Positions 7,305-14,244 of a stretch of 16,874 nt of DNA are shown in pieces. Both the position numbers and the translations under genes were made by a program. Position 1 is the first letter of the stretch; every line of letters starts with the position of its first letter. Origin of the DNA: Vulcanimicrobiia bacterium (GTDB lineage: Bacteria; Vulcanimicrobiota; Vulcanimicrobiia; Vulcanimicrobiales; Vulcanimicrobiaceae); contig JANWKW010000145.1 of the NCBI GenBank assembly GCA_025451135.1, positions 1 to 16,874 of the forward strand, written 5' to 3'. The notes below the pieces were generated by a model. The model ran no database searches. It was given only the letters and a program-made list of their open reading frames with translations, and was not told where the DNA came from.

Positions 7305-9119
7305 ATGAAGAACGCTTCGAGACTTACCTATGCCGCGCTCGCGCTCGCGTGTGCGGCCGCTCTCGCGGCGTGTGGAGGCGGCGGCGGCAGCGGGGGCGGC
7401 GGCGGCGGGGGACCGGTTCCGCCGACGGCGACGCCCGTCGTGACCGCGACGCCGGCTCCGACGGCCACGCCGACGCCCGGATCCACCCCGACCGCGGCGC
7501 GCACGGCCTCGCCGGCCGGCGCGCCGCTCCCGCCGATCGAATATCCGTCGGCCTCGCATCCCGGCTGGAAGTACTGGGGGCCGTGGAGCAGCGCCAACGC
7601 GTTCCGTTTCCCGGTCCAGTCCGGCTTCAACGGACAGGGCGAGACGATCGCCATCGTCATCGACGCCACGCCGTCGATGAGCGACCTGACGGGCTATCTC
7701 AATTACTTCCAGGTGCCGTATTATCCGGCGCGGACGATCACGCCCCGGGCGGTCGACGGCGGCGGACTCCCCGACGGATCGAGCGGGGGCGAAGCGACGC
7801 TCGATACCGAGACCACGGCCGGCATCGCGCCGGGTGCGAATATCATCGTCTACGACGTCCCCTCGCTGAGCAACACGCACCTCGTGGACGCCTACAATGC
7901 GATCGTCAGCGATCATCTCGCGAACGTCGTGAACCTCTCGTTCGGCGGCTGCGAATATCCGGGCTCGAAGACCATCGAGAACCCGATCTTCACGCAGATG
8001 AACGCGGCCGGGATCGCGGTGGCCGTCGCCGCCGGCGACACCGGCAACACGTGCTACTCGGACGGGACGACGTTCAATCCCGGCGCGCAATCGCCGGCGA
8101 GCGATCCCAACGTGGTCGGCGTCGGCGGTACGGCGACGAGTCCGTCGACCGACGTCATCACCACGAACCAGATCTGGAACGATTGCGCCAGCTCCGTCTC
8201 CGGCGACAACTGCGTGAGCGGAGGAGGCGTCTCCGGATTGTTCACCCCGCCGCCCTATCAGGCCGGCCTGCCGGGTGCGGTCGCGGGCGGACGCAACGTC
8301 CCCGACATCGCGCTGCCCGGGAACTGGGACGCGATGTATTCGCCGACCATCTGCGCCGGATCGCCGACCGGCTTGTGCGCCATCGGCGGGACCTCGTGGA
8401 GCGCGCCGCTCGCGGCCGGTCTGATGGCGGAGGTCTATCAATACTGCCAGGTCACGAGCATGCCGAACTACGTCGCCATGTTCTACGACACGTTCGCATC
8501 GGCCGGATACGCGGCGTTCTCCGACGTCACGGTCGGCAGCGACCAATACTTCTCGGCCCCCGCGCCGTTCTACGGCGCCGCTGCGGGCTACGATCCCGTC
8601 GGCGGTATCGGCCAGCCCTCCGGCATGGCCGTCGCGCAGCACATCTGCCCGGGACGCGTGCTCGGTCCGCTCGGCGCGACCCGCAGGGCGAGCGCCGTCG
8701 TCGAACGGCGTCCCGCTCAGGCGTGGGTCGACGACAACCGCATCGACCTCGGCGCGCTTCGCGGCACGGTCGATCTCGGCCGCCGTGAGGGATCGGATCG
8801 GACCGCCATCGCCGTCGCCATCCGCGCCACGTCGAGCGTCCATCAAGACGAACAATCGGTCGTCGAGGCGCTGCAGAGCGCCGGCTTCACGGTCACCCAG
8901 CGATTCGGGAACGCCGGCGTCGTCGACGTCGAAGGGCCGGCCTCGCTCGTGGAGTCGTACTTCGGGACCGCGCTCCACGACTATGCGCAGAGCGGCGGCC
9001 GGCGGTTCGCCAACGTCGCGCCGCTGACGATTCCCGCGCAGATCGCGCCCTACGTGCAGGGCGTCGTCAGCGACGATCTCGTGATGAAGTGGCACCCCCG
9101 GCTGCGGGTGATCTACTGA
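7305..9119 (+). CDS. S53 family (sedolisin/kumamolisin) serine-carboxyl protease lipoprotein with C-terminal propeptide-like domain
   Basis: A 604-residue exported endopeptidase of the acid-active sedolisin type. Residues 1-23 are a lipoprotein signal ending LAAC (Cys23), followed by a Gly-run and a Thr/Pro linker to about 75. The catalytic domain (about 85-455) carries the Glu163-Asp167 pair (GGEATLDTE), oxyanion Asp245 (AAGDTGN) and nucleophile Ser364 (GGTSWSAPLAAG), plus the calcium-site pattern SDVTVG...AAGYDPVGGIG. No propeptide precedes it. Instead, residues about 480-600 resemble the prokumamolisin activation domain: RIDLGALRGTVDLG, TAIAVAIRATSS, VVEALQSAGFTVTQRFGNAG, SLVESYFGTALHDY, FANVAPLTIPAQIAPYVQGV. 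A middle stretch of the usual propeptide seems deleted. ATG 7305 gives a normal-length signal; GTG 7287 is an alternative. It is followed by a hairpin terminator. Confidence 0.9.
   Translation: MKNASRLTYAALALACAAALAACGGGGGSGGGGGGGPVPPTATPVVTATPAPTATPTPGSTPTAARTASPAGAPLPPIEYPSASHPGWKYWGPWSSANAFRFPVQSGFNGQGETIAIVIDATPSMSDLTGYLNYFQVPYYPARTITPRAVDGGGLPDGSSGGEATLDTETTAGIAPGANIIVYDVPSLSNTHLVDAYNAIVSDHLANVVNLSFGGCEYPGSKTIENPIFTQMNAAGIAVAVAAGDTGNTCYSDGTTFNPGAQSPASDPNVVGVGGTATSPSTDVITTNQIWNDCASSVSGDNCVSGGGVSGLFTPPPYQAGLPGAVAGGRNVPDIALPGNWDAMYSPTICAGSPTGLCAIGGTSWSAPLAAGLMAEVYQYCQVTSMPNYVAMFYDTFASAGYAAFSDVTVGSDQYFSAPAPFYGAAAGYDPVGGIGQPSGMAVAQHICPGRVLGPLGATRRASAVVERRPAQAWVDDNRIDLGALRGTVDLGRREGSDRTAIAVAIRATSSVHQDEQSVVEALQSAGFTVTQRFGNAGVVDVEGPASLVESYFGTALHDYAQSGGRRFANVAPLTIPAQIAPYVQGVVSDDLVMKWHPRLRVIY
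7374..7411 (+). repeat. GGC/GGG-rich repeat coding the poly-glycine tether of the S53 lipoprotein
   Basis: A run of GGC, GGG and one AGC codon just after the lipobox Cys codes for thirteen residues that are all Gly except one Ser, a flexible tether next to the lipid anchor. Such G-runs are prone to slippage and to sequencing error, so the reading frame here deserves care; the frame is nonetheless kept through the whole protease. Confidence 0.7.
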
Positions 9120-9133
9120 TCCATCGAGGGAAT

Positions 9134-9166
9134 GAGAACGGCCCCGGGTCGACCGGGGCCGGTCTC
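9134..9166. terminator. Hairpin terminator between convergent genes
   Basis: A perfect 9-bp stem, CGGCCCCGG/CCGGGGCCG, with loop GTCGA, is extended beyond one A-G mismatch by GAGA/TCTC. It sits between the S53 stop (9119) and the end of the convergent small gene (9190), so it can serve both directions. There is no U-tract, as is common in very GC-rich genomes, so termination is inferred from stem strength and place. Confidence 0.65.
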
Positions 9167-9189
9167 GTCCTGCGCGGATCCTCGGAGGG

Positions 9190-9654
9190 TCAGAACGTCT
9201 TGACGTTCTTGAATCCGGCGCTGCGGAAGGCTTCGGCGACCGCGCCGGCGTCGGCACCGGCCGCATCGAAGATCGCGACGCAGCGGCCTTCGTCGATCGC
9301 GTCGTTGTAGTTGCCGACGGTGTCGCCGGGGATGCCGGCGTCGCCGAGATAGTTGTAGGTGGTGCCGTGCGCGCCGAAGTCGCGCAGGTCTTGGTGACGT
9401 CCGCCGATGCCCGGCACGCCGGTGCCGCCCGACGAGGCGATCACGTTGGTGCCGTGCGTGATGTCGTCGGAGAAGTCGTTCGATTCTTGCGCCTGGGCGA
9501 CGTAGACGAAGTCCATCACCGAGTCCTCGGCATCTTGCGAGGGTGCGCTCTTGGTGACGACCCTGACCTTGGTCGCGTCGAGGTTGGCGGCCGTCAGGGC
9601 CGCCTGGATCTCGGCCGGGTCGCAGGACGGGAAGATACCGGTAACGATTGCCAC
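9190..9654 (-). CDS. Small protein with two beta-alpha-beta-like halves, unknown function
   Basis: A 154-residue cytoplasmic protein that I do not recognise with confidence. GTG 9654 is chosen because AGGAG lies 8 bases upstream (9663-9667) and the N-terminus then starts directly in a beta strand. The first part (AIVTGIFPSCDPAEIQAALT...TKVRVV) and the last (CVAIFDAAGADAGAVAEAFRSAGFKNVKTF) share the same strand-helix-strand layout, as in general-stress YflT/17M-like modules in which a helix recognises sequence partners. The middle (about 55-120) is Gly-rich, with a stretch from THGTNVIASSGGTGVPG to GIPGDTVGNY that looks flexible. The gene starts 11 bases after the aminotransferase stop, and the TAG of that gene forms part of its ribosome site, so the two are an operon. 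Confidence 0.65.
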   Translation of the reverse strand: MAIVTGIFPSCDPAEIQAALTAANLDATKVRVVTKSAPSQDAEDSVMDFVYVAQAQESNDFSDDITHGTNVIASSGGTGVPGIGGRHQDLRDFGAHGTTYNYLGDAGIPGDTVGNYNDAIDEGRCVAIFDAAGADAGAVAEAFRSAGFKNVKTF

Positions 9655-9662
9655 GAGACGAA

Positions 9663-9667
9663 CTCCT
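9663..9667 (-). promoter_or_regulatory. Ribosome binding site fixing a GTG start
   Basis: AGGAG on the minus strand lies 8 bases before GTG 9654 and overlaps the TAG stop of the aminotransferase. It decides the start of the small protein and suggests translation is re-initiated after the aminotransferase. Confidence 0.7.
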
Positions 9668-10880
9668 ATGCGAGGTTGGCGTACTGCCGCAGGGCGTGGG
9701 CCAAGCGTTCGATGCCGACCCGGGTTTTTTCTTCCGACGAGTTGGAGAAGTTCAGGCGCATGCCGTCGTGGACGTCCCGGGTCGGGTAGAAGCTCACCCC
9801 GGGGACGAAGACGACTTTCTGCTCGGCGCTGACCTTGAGCAGCTCGGCGGTATCGATGCCGCGGACGGTCGCCCACAGGAACATCCCGCCGGCGGGCCGG
9901 TTGAACGAGACGATCCCGGGCATGTGCTCGGCCAGCGACTCGAGCATCACGTCGCGCCGCTTGCGATAGGTCGCGACGATCTCGCTCAGGTGCGACGCGA
10001 ACTGGGCCGTCCGAGAGACGAACCGGTGGAACAGGTACTGGGAGAGCGAGCCGCTATGCAGATCCGCGCCTTGCTTGGCGAGCACCAGCTTCTCGCGCAC
10101 GTCCTCGTCGTCGCAGACCACCCAGGCGACTCGCAAGCCCGGCGCCATCACCTTGCTGCCGGTGCCGAGGTAGACGATCGTGCCGGTCGTGGCGTACGAC
10201 GAGAGCGACGGCAGATGGTCGCCTTCGAAGCGCAGTTCGCCGTACGGATCGTCTTCGACGATCGCGATGTCGTAGCGCTCGCAGATCCGGACGATCTCCT
10301 CGCGGCGCTCGGCCGCGAGCGTCCGTCCGGTCGGATTCTGGAAGTTGGGGATCAGATAGACGAACTTGGGGAATGGATCGGCCGACGCGAGCACGCGCTC
10401 GAGCGAGGCCGGAATCATGCCGTCTTCGTCGGTCTCGACCGTCAGATAGCGGGCCTGATAGGCGTCGAACGCCTGGATCGCGCCCAGATACGACGGGTGC
10501 TCGAGGACCACGTGGTCGCCCGGATCGAGATATATCTTGCCGATCAGGTCGAGACCCTGCTGGGATCCGTTGACCATCACGACCGCGTCCGCATCGATGC
10601 TCCGGTTGAAGCGCATCGTCAGCCGGCGCGCGACCCACTCGCGCATCTCGGGGATGCCCTCGGTGACGCTGTACTGCAGCGCCTGCGCGCCGTACTCGTC
10701 CATCACCTCGCGGGTGCATTCGGCGATCGCATCGATCGGGAAGAGCTCGGGCGCGGGCAGGCCACCGCCGAACGAGATCACGTCCGGCTGCTGCGTGACC
10801 TTGAGCATCTCGCGGATGGTGCTCGCCCGCAGATGCGAGGTGCGCTCCGCGAACTTGGCCGCTTTGGATAAGGTGGACAT
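9666..10880 (-). CDS. PLP-dependent class I aminotransferase, LysN-like (2-aminoadipate aminotransferase family)
   Basis: A 404-residue fold-type I aminotransferase. Its layout follows Thermus LysN closely: RASTIREMLKVTQQPDVISF with GGLPAPELFP (substrate entry helix), ALQYSVTEGIPEMREW, NGSQQGLDLIGKIYLDPGD, ENPSYMGAIQAF-type segment (EHPSYLGAIQAF), YLIPNFQNPTGRT with the cofactor-binding Asn, VEDDPYGELRF, and LGTGSKVMAPGLRVAW with the Schiff-base Lys243. The C-terminal RPAGGMFLW and arginine-containing MRLNFSN bind the substrate carboxylate. LysN works in the alpha-aminoadipate route to lysine, but this family also handles aromatic and branched amino acids, so the substrate is uncertain. It is divergent from the toxin-antitoxin pair and coupled to the small protein downstream. 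ATG 10880 has no clear Shine-Dalgarno site. Confidence 0.9.
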   Translation of the reverse strand: MSTLSKAAKFAERTSHLRASTIREMLKVTQQPDVISFGGGLPAPELFPIDAIAECTREVMDEYGAQALQYSVTEGIPEMREWVARRLTMRFNRSIDADAVVMVNGSQQGLDLIGKIYLDPGDHVVLEHPSYLGAIQAFDAYQARYLTVETDEDGMIPASLERVLASADPFPKFVYLIPNFQNPTGRTLAAERREEIVRICERYDIAIVEDDPYGELRFEGDHLPSLSSYATTGTIVYLGTGSKVMAPGLRVAWVVCDDEDVREKLVLAKQGADLHSGSLSQYLFHRFVSRTAQFASHLSEIVATYRKRRDVMLESLAEHMPGIVSFNRPAGGMFLWATVRGIDTAELLKVSAEQKVVFVPGVSFYPTRDVHDGMRLNFSNSSEEKTRVGIERLAHALRQYANLA

Positions 10881-10905
10881 GACGCTAGGGCCTATTGGCC
10901 GAGCA

Positions 10906-10934
10906 TTGACGGCGCCCTGCGGTAAGGATATAGT
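10906..10934 (+). promoter_or_regulatory. Sigma70-type promoter for the AbrB/VapC pair, giving a leaderless mRNA
   Basis: TTGACG (10906-10911) and TATAGT (10929-10934) are each one base from the housekeeping consensus and are exactly 17 bases apart. Transcription would begin near 10941, only about two bases before GTG 10943, and no well-spaced Shine-Dalgarno site is seen. AbrB-type antitoxins commonly repress their own promoter, so this is also the likely operator. Confidence 0.75.
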
Positions 10935-10942
10935 GGTAAGGC

Positions 10943-11218
10943 GTGGAAAGTAAGGAATATCGGGCGAAGATCACCAGCAAGAATCAACTGACGCTTCCCG
11001 CCGGAGTGAGCGCCTTCTTGCATGTCGGCCCGGGGCAAGAGATCCGCTTCGAGGTCTCGGACGAGGGCGTTACCGTCAAACCGGTCAGCGTCCGCGAACG
11101 CCTGAAGCCGCTGATCGGTAGCGGGCGGGTCGGTAGGGGCATGACGTTCGACGAGGTCAATTCCTACATGCGCGAGTTGCGGGGACATGACGAGTTTGAC
11201 GACCGCGACGGCGATTGA
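10943..11218 (+). CDS. AbrB/SpoVT-type (swapped-hairpin) antitoxin
   Basis: A 91-residue DNA-binding antitoxin. Residues about 5-50 (YRAKITSKNQLTLPAGVSAFL, VGPGQEIRFEVSDEGVTVKP) form the swapped-hairpin AbrB fold, recognised by the K-x-Q-[VLI]-TLP motif and the G-D/Q-x-[IV]-x-F strand. The C-terminal 35 residues (GRGMTFDEVNSYMRELRGH) should wrap and block the toxin. GTG 10943 is the only start near the promoter; the homologous N-terminus lies right after it. The end overlaps the PIN toxin by 32 bases, the usual antitoxin-first order for VapBC-type pairs. It is expected to neutralise the toxin and repress its own operon. Confidence 0.88.
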   Translation: MESKEYRAKITSKNQLTLPAGVSAFLHVGPGQEIRFEVSDEGVTVKPVSVRERLKPLIGSGRVGRGMTFDEVNSYMRELRGHDEFDDRDGD

Positions 11219-11636
11219 TGCCAACGTCGCGATCGTTCTCGAACGCGGCGGTCCCGAAGAAGTGGAGATCGTGGCGCGGACACTCGATCGCGTCGCCGAG
11301 GATGGTGGGATCGTCGTCTCCGGGCCCGTCTTCGCCGAACTCTGCGCCGGCCCAGCGGGACCCGCGAAGATCGAACGTCTGTTGATCGAGTCGAGGATCT
11401 CGATAGCGTGCGATCTCCCGCTCGAGGTCTGGCGACACGCAGGACAAGCGCTTCGGGCCTACGCGGAACGTCGCCGCTCGCGCGGTGCGGGCGGACCTCG
11501 CCGCATACTCGCAGACTTCATCATCGGCGCCCACGCGTGCACGGTCGGCACGCTGGTGACGAGCGACGCCGCCTTCTACCGGCGGGCCTTCCCGGATCTG
11601 CGCGTGATCGATCCGACGGACGAGATCCTCGACTAG
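11187..11636 (+). CDS. vapC: PIN-domain ribonuclease toxin, VapC-type
   Basis: A 149-residue PIN-domain nuclease; VapC toxins cut tRNA or rRNA in a metal-dependent way and halt translation. The acidic metal-binding residues are all visible: Asp11 (AIDANVAIV), Glu51 (PVFAEL), Asp110 (RILADFIIGAHA) and Asp127 (LVTSDAAFYRRAFPDLRVIDP), so it should be active. ATG 11187 lies inside the antitoxin gene, 32 bases before its stop; TTG 11196 is a possible shorter start that fits the usual short VapC N-terminus. Its TAG stop overlaps the TAG of the convergent membrane gene on the other strand in a shared CTAG. RNA target is unknown. Confidence 0.9.
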   Translation: MTSLTTATAIDANVAIVLERGGPEEVEIVARTLDRVAEDGGIVVSGPVFAELCAGPAGPAKIERLLIESRISIACDLPLEVWRHAGQALRAYAERRRSRGAGGPRRILADFIIGAHACTVGTLVTSDAAFYRRAFPDLRVIDPTDEILD

Positions 11637-12457
11637 CCGATCACCATCGGCGGCCCGCCGACCGGCGGACCGGCCGGGGCGGCGGGGCGGACGCCGGTGA
11701 ACGATTCTTCGCGGACGAAGGCCAGCACGGTCGCGCCCAGACCGACCACGCCGACCAGGACCATGATGAGCGCGCCGACGACCGGCACGAGCTCGGCCGC
11801 GGTGATCAGCGCGAGACCCAGCAACAGCGCGAGCAGCGGCGAGGCGGTCGTGCGCGGGCTCATCATCTCGTAGAGACGGCGGCCGACCAAGAGCGCGAGC
11901 GCGGCCGTCCCTACGAAGAGGCCGGCGACGACCGCGAGTGCCTCGACCGCGATCAACGGGATCAGGACGACGGTGATCGCGAAGAGCAGCGCGAGCGGGA
12001 TGACCGCGATCCAGCCGACCAGGCCGACCGCCGTGCACAGCCCCGGATGTTTCTCCAACCGGTCGAGCGCCATCCGCGTACGCAGCGGGAAGATCAAGAA
12101 GAAGAGCAGCACGACCGCCGCCAGGCCGATCTTCCAGGCGATCCCCCGGGCGGAGACGATCGAGCGCGCGACCTGGCCGCCCTGCTGCACGCGGCCGGTG
12201 ATGAGAGCGCCGGGGCGTTCGTCGATGGTCCCGCCGACGACGGTGAGGTCGCCGTGGATCGTCCCGTCGACGGTGGCGTCGCCGCCGATCACGACGATGT
12301 CGCCTTCGACGATCTGGCCGCGTTCGATATAGACGTCGTCGAAGTAGACGCCGCCGTGGTCGACCGTCTCGACGCGCGCCTGCGCGGGCTGGGCGAAGCC
12401 GGCGAGCGAGAACGCGCTCACGACGATTGCGAGCGCGATCGCGACGCGCGCGTTCAT
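11633..12457 (-). CDS. Membrane protein with bactofilin-like beta-helical head and C-terminal transmembrane domain
   Basis: A 274-residue protein with a signal peptide (1-27), then a short beta-helical part at about 38-96 of repeated turns (VEGDIVVIGGDATVDGTIHG, DLTVVGGTIDERPGALITGR), the repeat style of polymer-forming bactofilin domains. Four or five hydrophobic segments follow, at about 106-125, 140-170, 172-193 and 205-248, and a Pro/Gly tail. The head should face the periplasm. Function is unknown; similar proteins occur beside ECF sigma systems. ATG 12457 overlaps the stop of the anti-sigma gene (ATGA), so it is the third translationally coupled gene of that operon and may sense or execute the envelope response. 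The assignment of the head as bactofilin-like rests on repeat pattern only. Confidence 0.75.
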   Translation of the reverse strand: MNARVAIALAIVVSAFSLAGFAQPAQARVETVDHGGVYFDDVYIERGQIVEGDIVVIGGDATVDGTIHGDLTVVGGTIDERPGALITGRVQQGGQVARSIVSARGIAWKIGLAAVVLLFFLIFPLRTRMALDRLEKHPGLCTAVGLVGWIAVIPLALLFAITVVLIPLIAVEALAVVAGLFVGTAALALLVGRRLYEMMSPRTTASPLLALLLGLALITAAELVPVVGALIMVLVGVVGLGATVLAFVREESFTGVRPAAPAGPPVGGPPMVIG

Positions 12458-13008
12458 CGACGGACCTCGAGGCTGACGGACGCCAGGCGGCGCGGCCGCA
12501 CGTGACGGTAGAAGTAGAAGAGGCCGGCGAGCGCGAGCACGTCGAGCAGCAGCACGCCGCCGACGATCGCGCCGACCGCGATCGGGTCCGGGGCGAGCGC
12601 GTGGCCGGCGCCGAGGCCGGCATCGGCGAGCGCTATCAGGCCCGAGCCGAACGGCGCGAGGGCGCGCTCGACGGCGGCGATCGCGCCCGTGCCGCGCAGC
12701 AGGAACCAGCCGCCGGCGAGCAGCCAGACCGCCAGCAGATACGCGCCGACGGCCATCCAGACCGGCATCAAGCGACGGACCGGGACCGGCATCGAGCGGG
12801 CGTGCGCCATCACGGCGAAGGTGAAGTTCTCGGGCAGCGAGGGCACGGTCGCGGTGGCCAGCAGCGCGTCGACGACCTTGAGCTCCTCGACCAGCGCGGT
12901 GCAGCCGGCGCAGCCGTGCACGTGACGCGCGACCACTGCCATCCGGCGCGCGCGCAGCGTGCCTTCGAGATAGTCGGCGAGCAGCGGTTCACACGAGGAG
13001 CAGCGCAT
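12454..13008 (-). CDS. Membrane anti-sigma factor with zinc-binding (ZAS) domain
   Basis: A 184-residue anti-sigma factor expected to hold the upstream-encoded ECF sigma factor at the membrane. The N-terminal domain has CSSCEPLL and HVHGCAGC: His29, Cys33 and Cys36 form the H-x3-C-x2-C zinc motif, with Cys3 or Cys6 as fourth ligand. Transmembrane segments lie at about 81-104 (MPVWMAVGAYLLAVWLLAGG) and 141-168, with an Ala/Gly-rich stretch between that would be outside. The C-terminal tail (RPRRLASVSLEVRR) is basic and cytoplasmic. ATG 13008 starts 20 bases inside the end of the sigma gene, and its stop overlaps the next gene's start. Release of sigma, by redox of the zinc site or by proteolysis, is inferred from the family. 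Confidence 0.88.
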   Translation of the reverse strand: MRCSSCEPLLADYLEGTLRARRMAVVARHVHGCAGCTALVEELKVVDALLATATVPSLPENFTFAVMAHARSMPVPVRRLMPVWMAVGAYLLAVWLLAGGWFLLRGTGAIAAVERALAPFGSGLIALADAGLGAGHALAPDPIAVGAIVGGVLLLDVLALAGLFYFYRHVRPRRLASVSLEVRR

Positions 13009-13624
13009 GGAGCCCTCCGGATCCGCTCTTGGTCTTGGCGACGGCGCGATTCTCGCGATCGCGCATCCGCTGCGCGAGCGCGATCTTGCCGCGGTGGATC
13101 AGCGTCTTGACATTGCCCAGCGACAACCCCATCGTGCTCGCGATCGCGTGATATTCCAGGTTGTCGAAGTAACGCAAAGCCAGTACCGTCCTCGTCCGTT
13201 CGGGGAGTTCCGCCATCGCCTCGCGCACTTCGCGCTCGGCTTCGCTGCGGAGGATCCCGCCTGCCGGATCCGCATCTGCAGAGCGATCGGGAAGCGCGTT
13301 CTCGAGGGTCTGGTCCTCCGGCAGGTCGAGCGTCGGCGGACGCTTCTGCGACTTCCCGAGATGCGTCCGCACCACGTTGCGGGCGATCTGATAGATCCAG
13401 GTCGAGAACTTCCCGAGCTGGGGATTGAACGTCCCGAGGTGCGCGTACGCCCGCAGGAACGTCTCCTGCGAGAGATCCGCGATGTCGGACGGTGCGCGCA
13501 CGCCGGCGCCGATGAAGTTGGCGATCCCGCGCTTGTAGCGGTCGACCAAGACCCCGAACGCGTCGGAGTCCCCCTCTCGAACCTGGCGTACCAGAGCTTC
13601 GTCGCTCCGACCCTCGATGGTCAT
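12989..13624 (-). CDS. ECF-type RNA polymerase sigma factor (SigE/RpoE-like)
   Basis: A 211-residue ECF sigma factor that redirects RNA polymerase to an extracytoplasmic-stress regulon. Region 2 is at about 8-80 (LVRQVREGDSDAFGVLVDRY, DIADLSQETFLRAYAHLGTF, FSTWIYQIARNVVRTHL), which melts and reads the -10 element. Region 4 is at about 130-187 (VREAMAELPERTRTVLALRY, AIASTMGLSLGNVKTLIHRG), a helix-turn-helix for the -35. An acidic linker separates them, and a 25-residue Ala/Ser/Gly tail follows. ATG 13624 is preceded by AGAGAGGGG directly upstream. The gene starts 31 bases after rmlC on the same strand and overlaps its anti-sigma gene. No own-type promoter could be identified with confidence. 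Confidence 0.93.
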   Translation of the reverse strand: MTIEGRSDEALVRQVREGDSDAFGVLVDRYKRGIANFIGAGVRAPSDIADLSQETFLRAYAHLGTFNPQLGKFSTWIYQIARNVVRTHLGKSQKRPPTLDLPEDQTLENALPDRSADADPAGGILRSEAEREVREAMAELPERTRTVLALRYFDNLEYHAIASTMGLSLGNVKTLIHRGKIALAQRMRDRENRAVAKTKSGSGGLHALLLV

Positions 13625-13655
13625 CCCCTCTCTGGTTCGGTCCTTGTCTCTCGTC

Positions 13656-14183
13656 TTACCGCGGCCGGAGCGAAGAGTTACAGGCGTCCTTCGGGGAGAG
13701 GAGCGGGGGCCGCCCCTCGAGCGGCCAGGCGATCGCGAAGGTCGGGTCGTCCCAGGCCACTCCGAACTCCTGGGTCGGATCGTAGCCGGCGCTCTGCTTG
13801 TAGGTGAGGATGGTGCCGTCTTCGAGCGCGAGGAAGCCGTGCAGGCATCCGGCCGGGATGTAGAGTTGGCGGTGCTCGTCCGCCCTGAGGTACTCGCCGT
13901 GCCACTGCCCGTAGGTCGGGCTGCCGGGCCGGGGGTCGGCGATGACGTCGAACGCGCTGCCCTGGAGCACCCCGACCAGTTTTGCCATGCGCGGGTCGCC
14001 GTGAAGCCCGCGCAGCACGTCGCGCTTGGAACGGGAGACGTTGTCCTGGACGAACGCGTCCGGGATGCCCGCTTCGCGATAGCGTTCGAGCGAATAGGCC
14101 TCTTTGAAGTAGCCGCGCTCGTCGGAGAAGACGCGCGGGACGATCAGCAGGGCCCCGTCGATCGGGAGTGGCCGGACTTCCAT
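13656..14183 (-). CDS. rmlC: dTDP-4-dehydrorhamnose 3,5-epimerase family protein (RmlC-type)
   Basis: A 175-residue cupin-fold sugar epimerase that would make dTDP-4-keto-L-rhamnose (or a related deoxysugar) for surface glycans. Visible family blocks: SDERGYFKEAYSLERYREAG, VQDNVSRSKRDVLRGLHGD with catalytic His61, GSAFDVIADPRPGSPTYGQW, LYIPAGCLHGFLALED, YKQSAGYDPTQEFGVAWDDP. Two departures from classic RmlC are seen: the usual LRGLHYQ reads LRGLHGD, and only one (Tyr134) of the two tyrosines of the NYY segment is present. Sub-branches of this family with LRGLHGD exist, so a 3-only epimerase or another deoxysugar is possible. ATG 14183 sits at the normal N-terminus. It is transcribed with the sigma operon and divergent from the flippase/rmlD genes. 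Confidence 0.85.
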   Translation of the reverse strand: MEVRPLPIDGALLIVPRVFSDERGYFKEAYSLERYREAGIPDAFVQDNVSRSKRDVLRGLHGDPRMAKLVGVLQGSAFDVIADPRPGSPTYGQWHGEYLRADEHRQLYIPAGCLHGFLALEDGTILTYKQSAGYDPTQEFGVAWDDPTFAIAWPLEGRPPLLSPKDACNSSLRPR

Positions 14184-14244
14184 GCGCCCGTCATTCTCCG
14201 CGATGCGGGGGCTCGCCCCGTGCGCGCGTCGTACTTGAGATGTC

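Noticed and set aside
7260..9266. Minus-strand 668-codon open frame opposite the S53 protease
   Set aside because: Shadow of the real gene; Arg/Gly/Asp-rich and without motifs.
10889..10900. GGCC-TATT-GGCC palindrome between the aminotransferase and AbrB genes
   Set aside because: Only 4-bp arms, and GGCC is itself a palindrome common in GC-rich DNA; not enough to call an operator.
14206..14220. CGGGG-gctcg-CCCCG hairpin between rmlC and the flippase
   Set aside because: A 5-bp stem of a kind expected often at this GC content; no U-run and divergent genes make a terminator unlikely.
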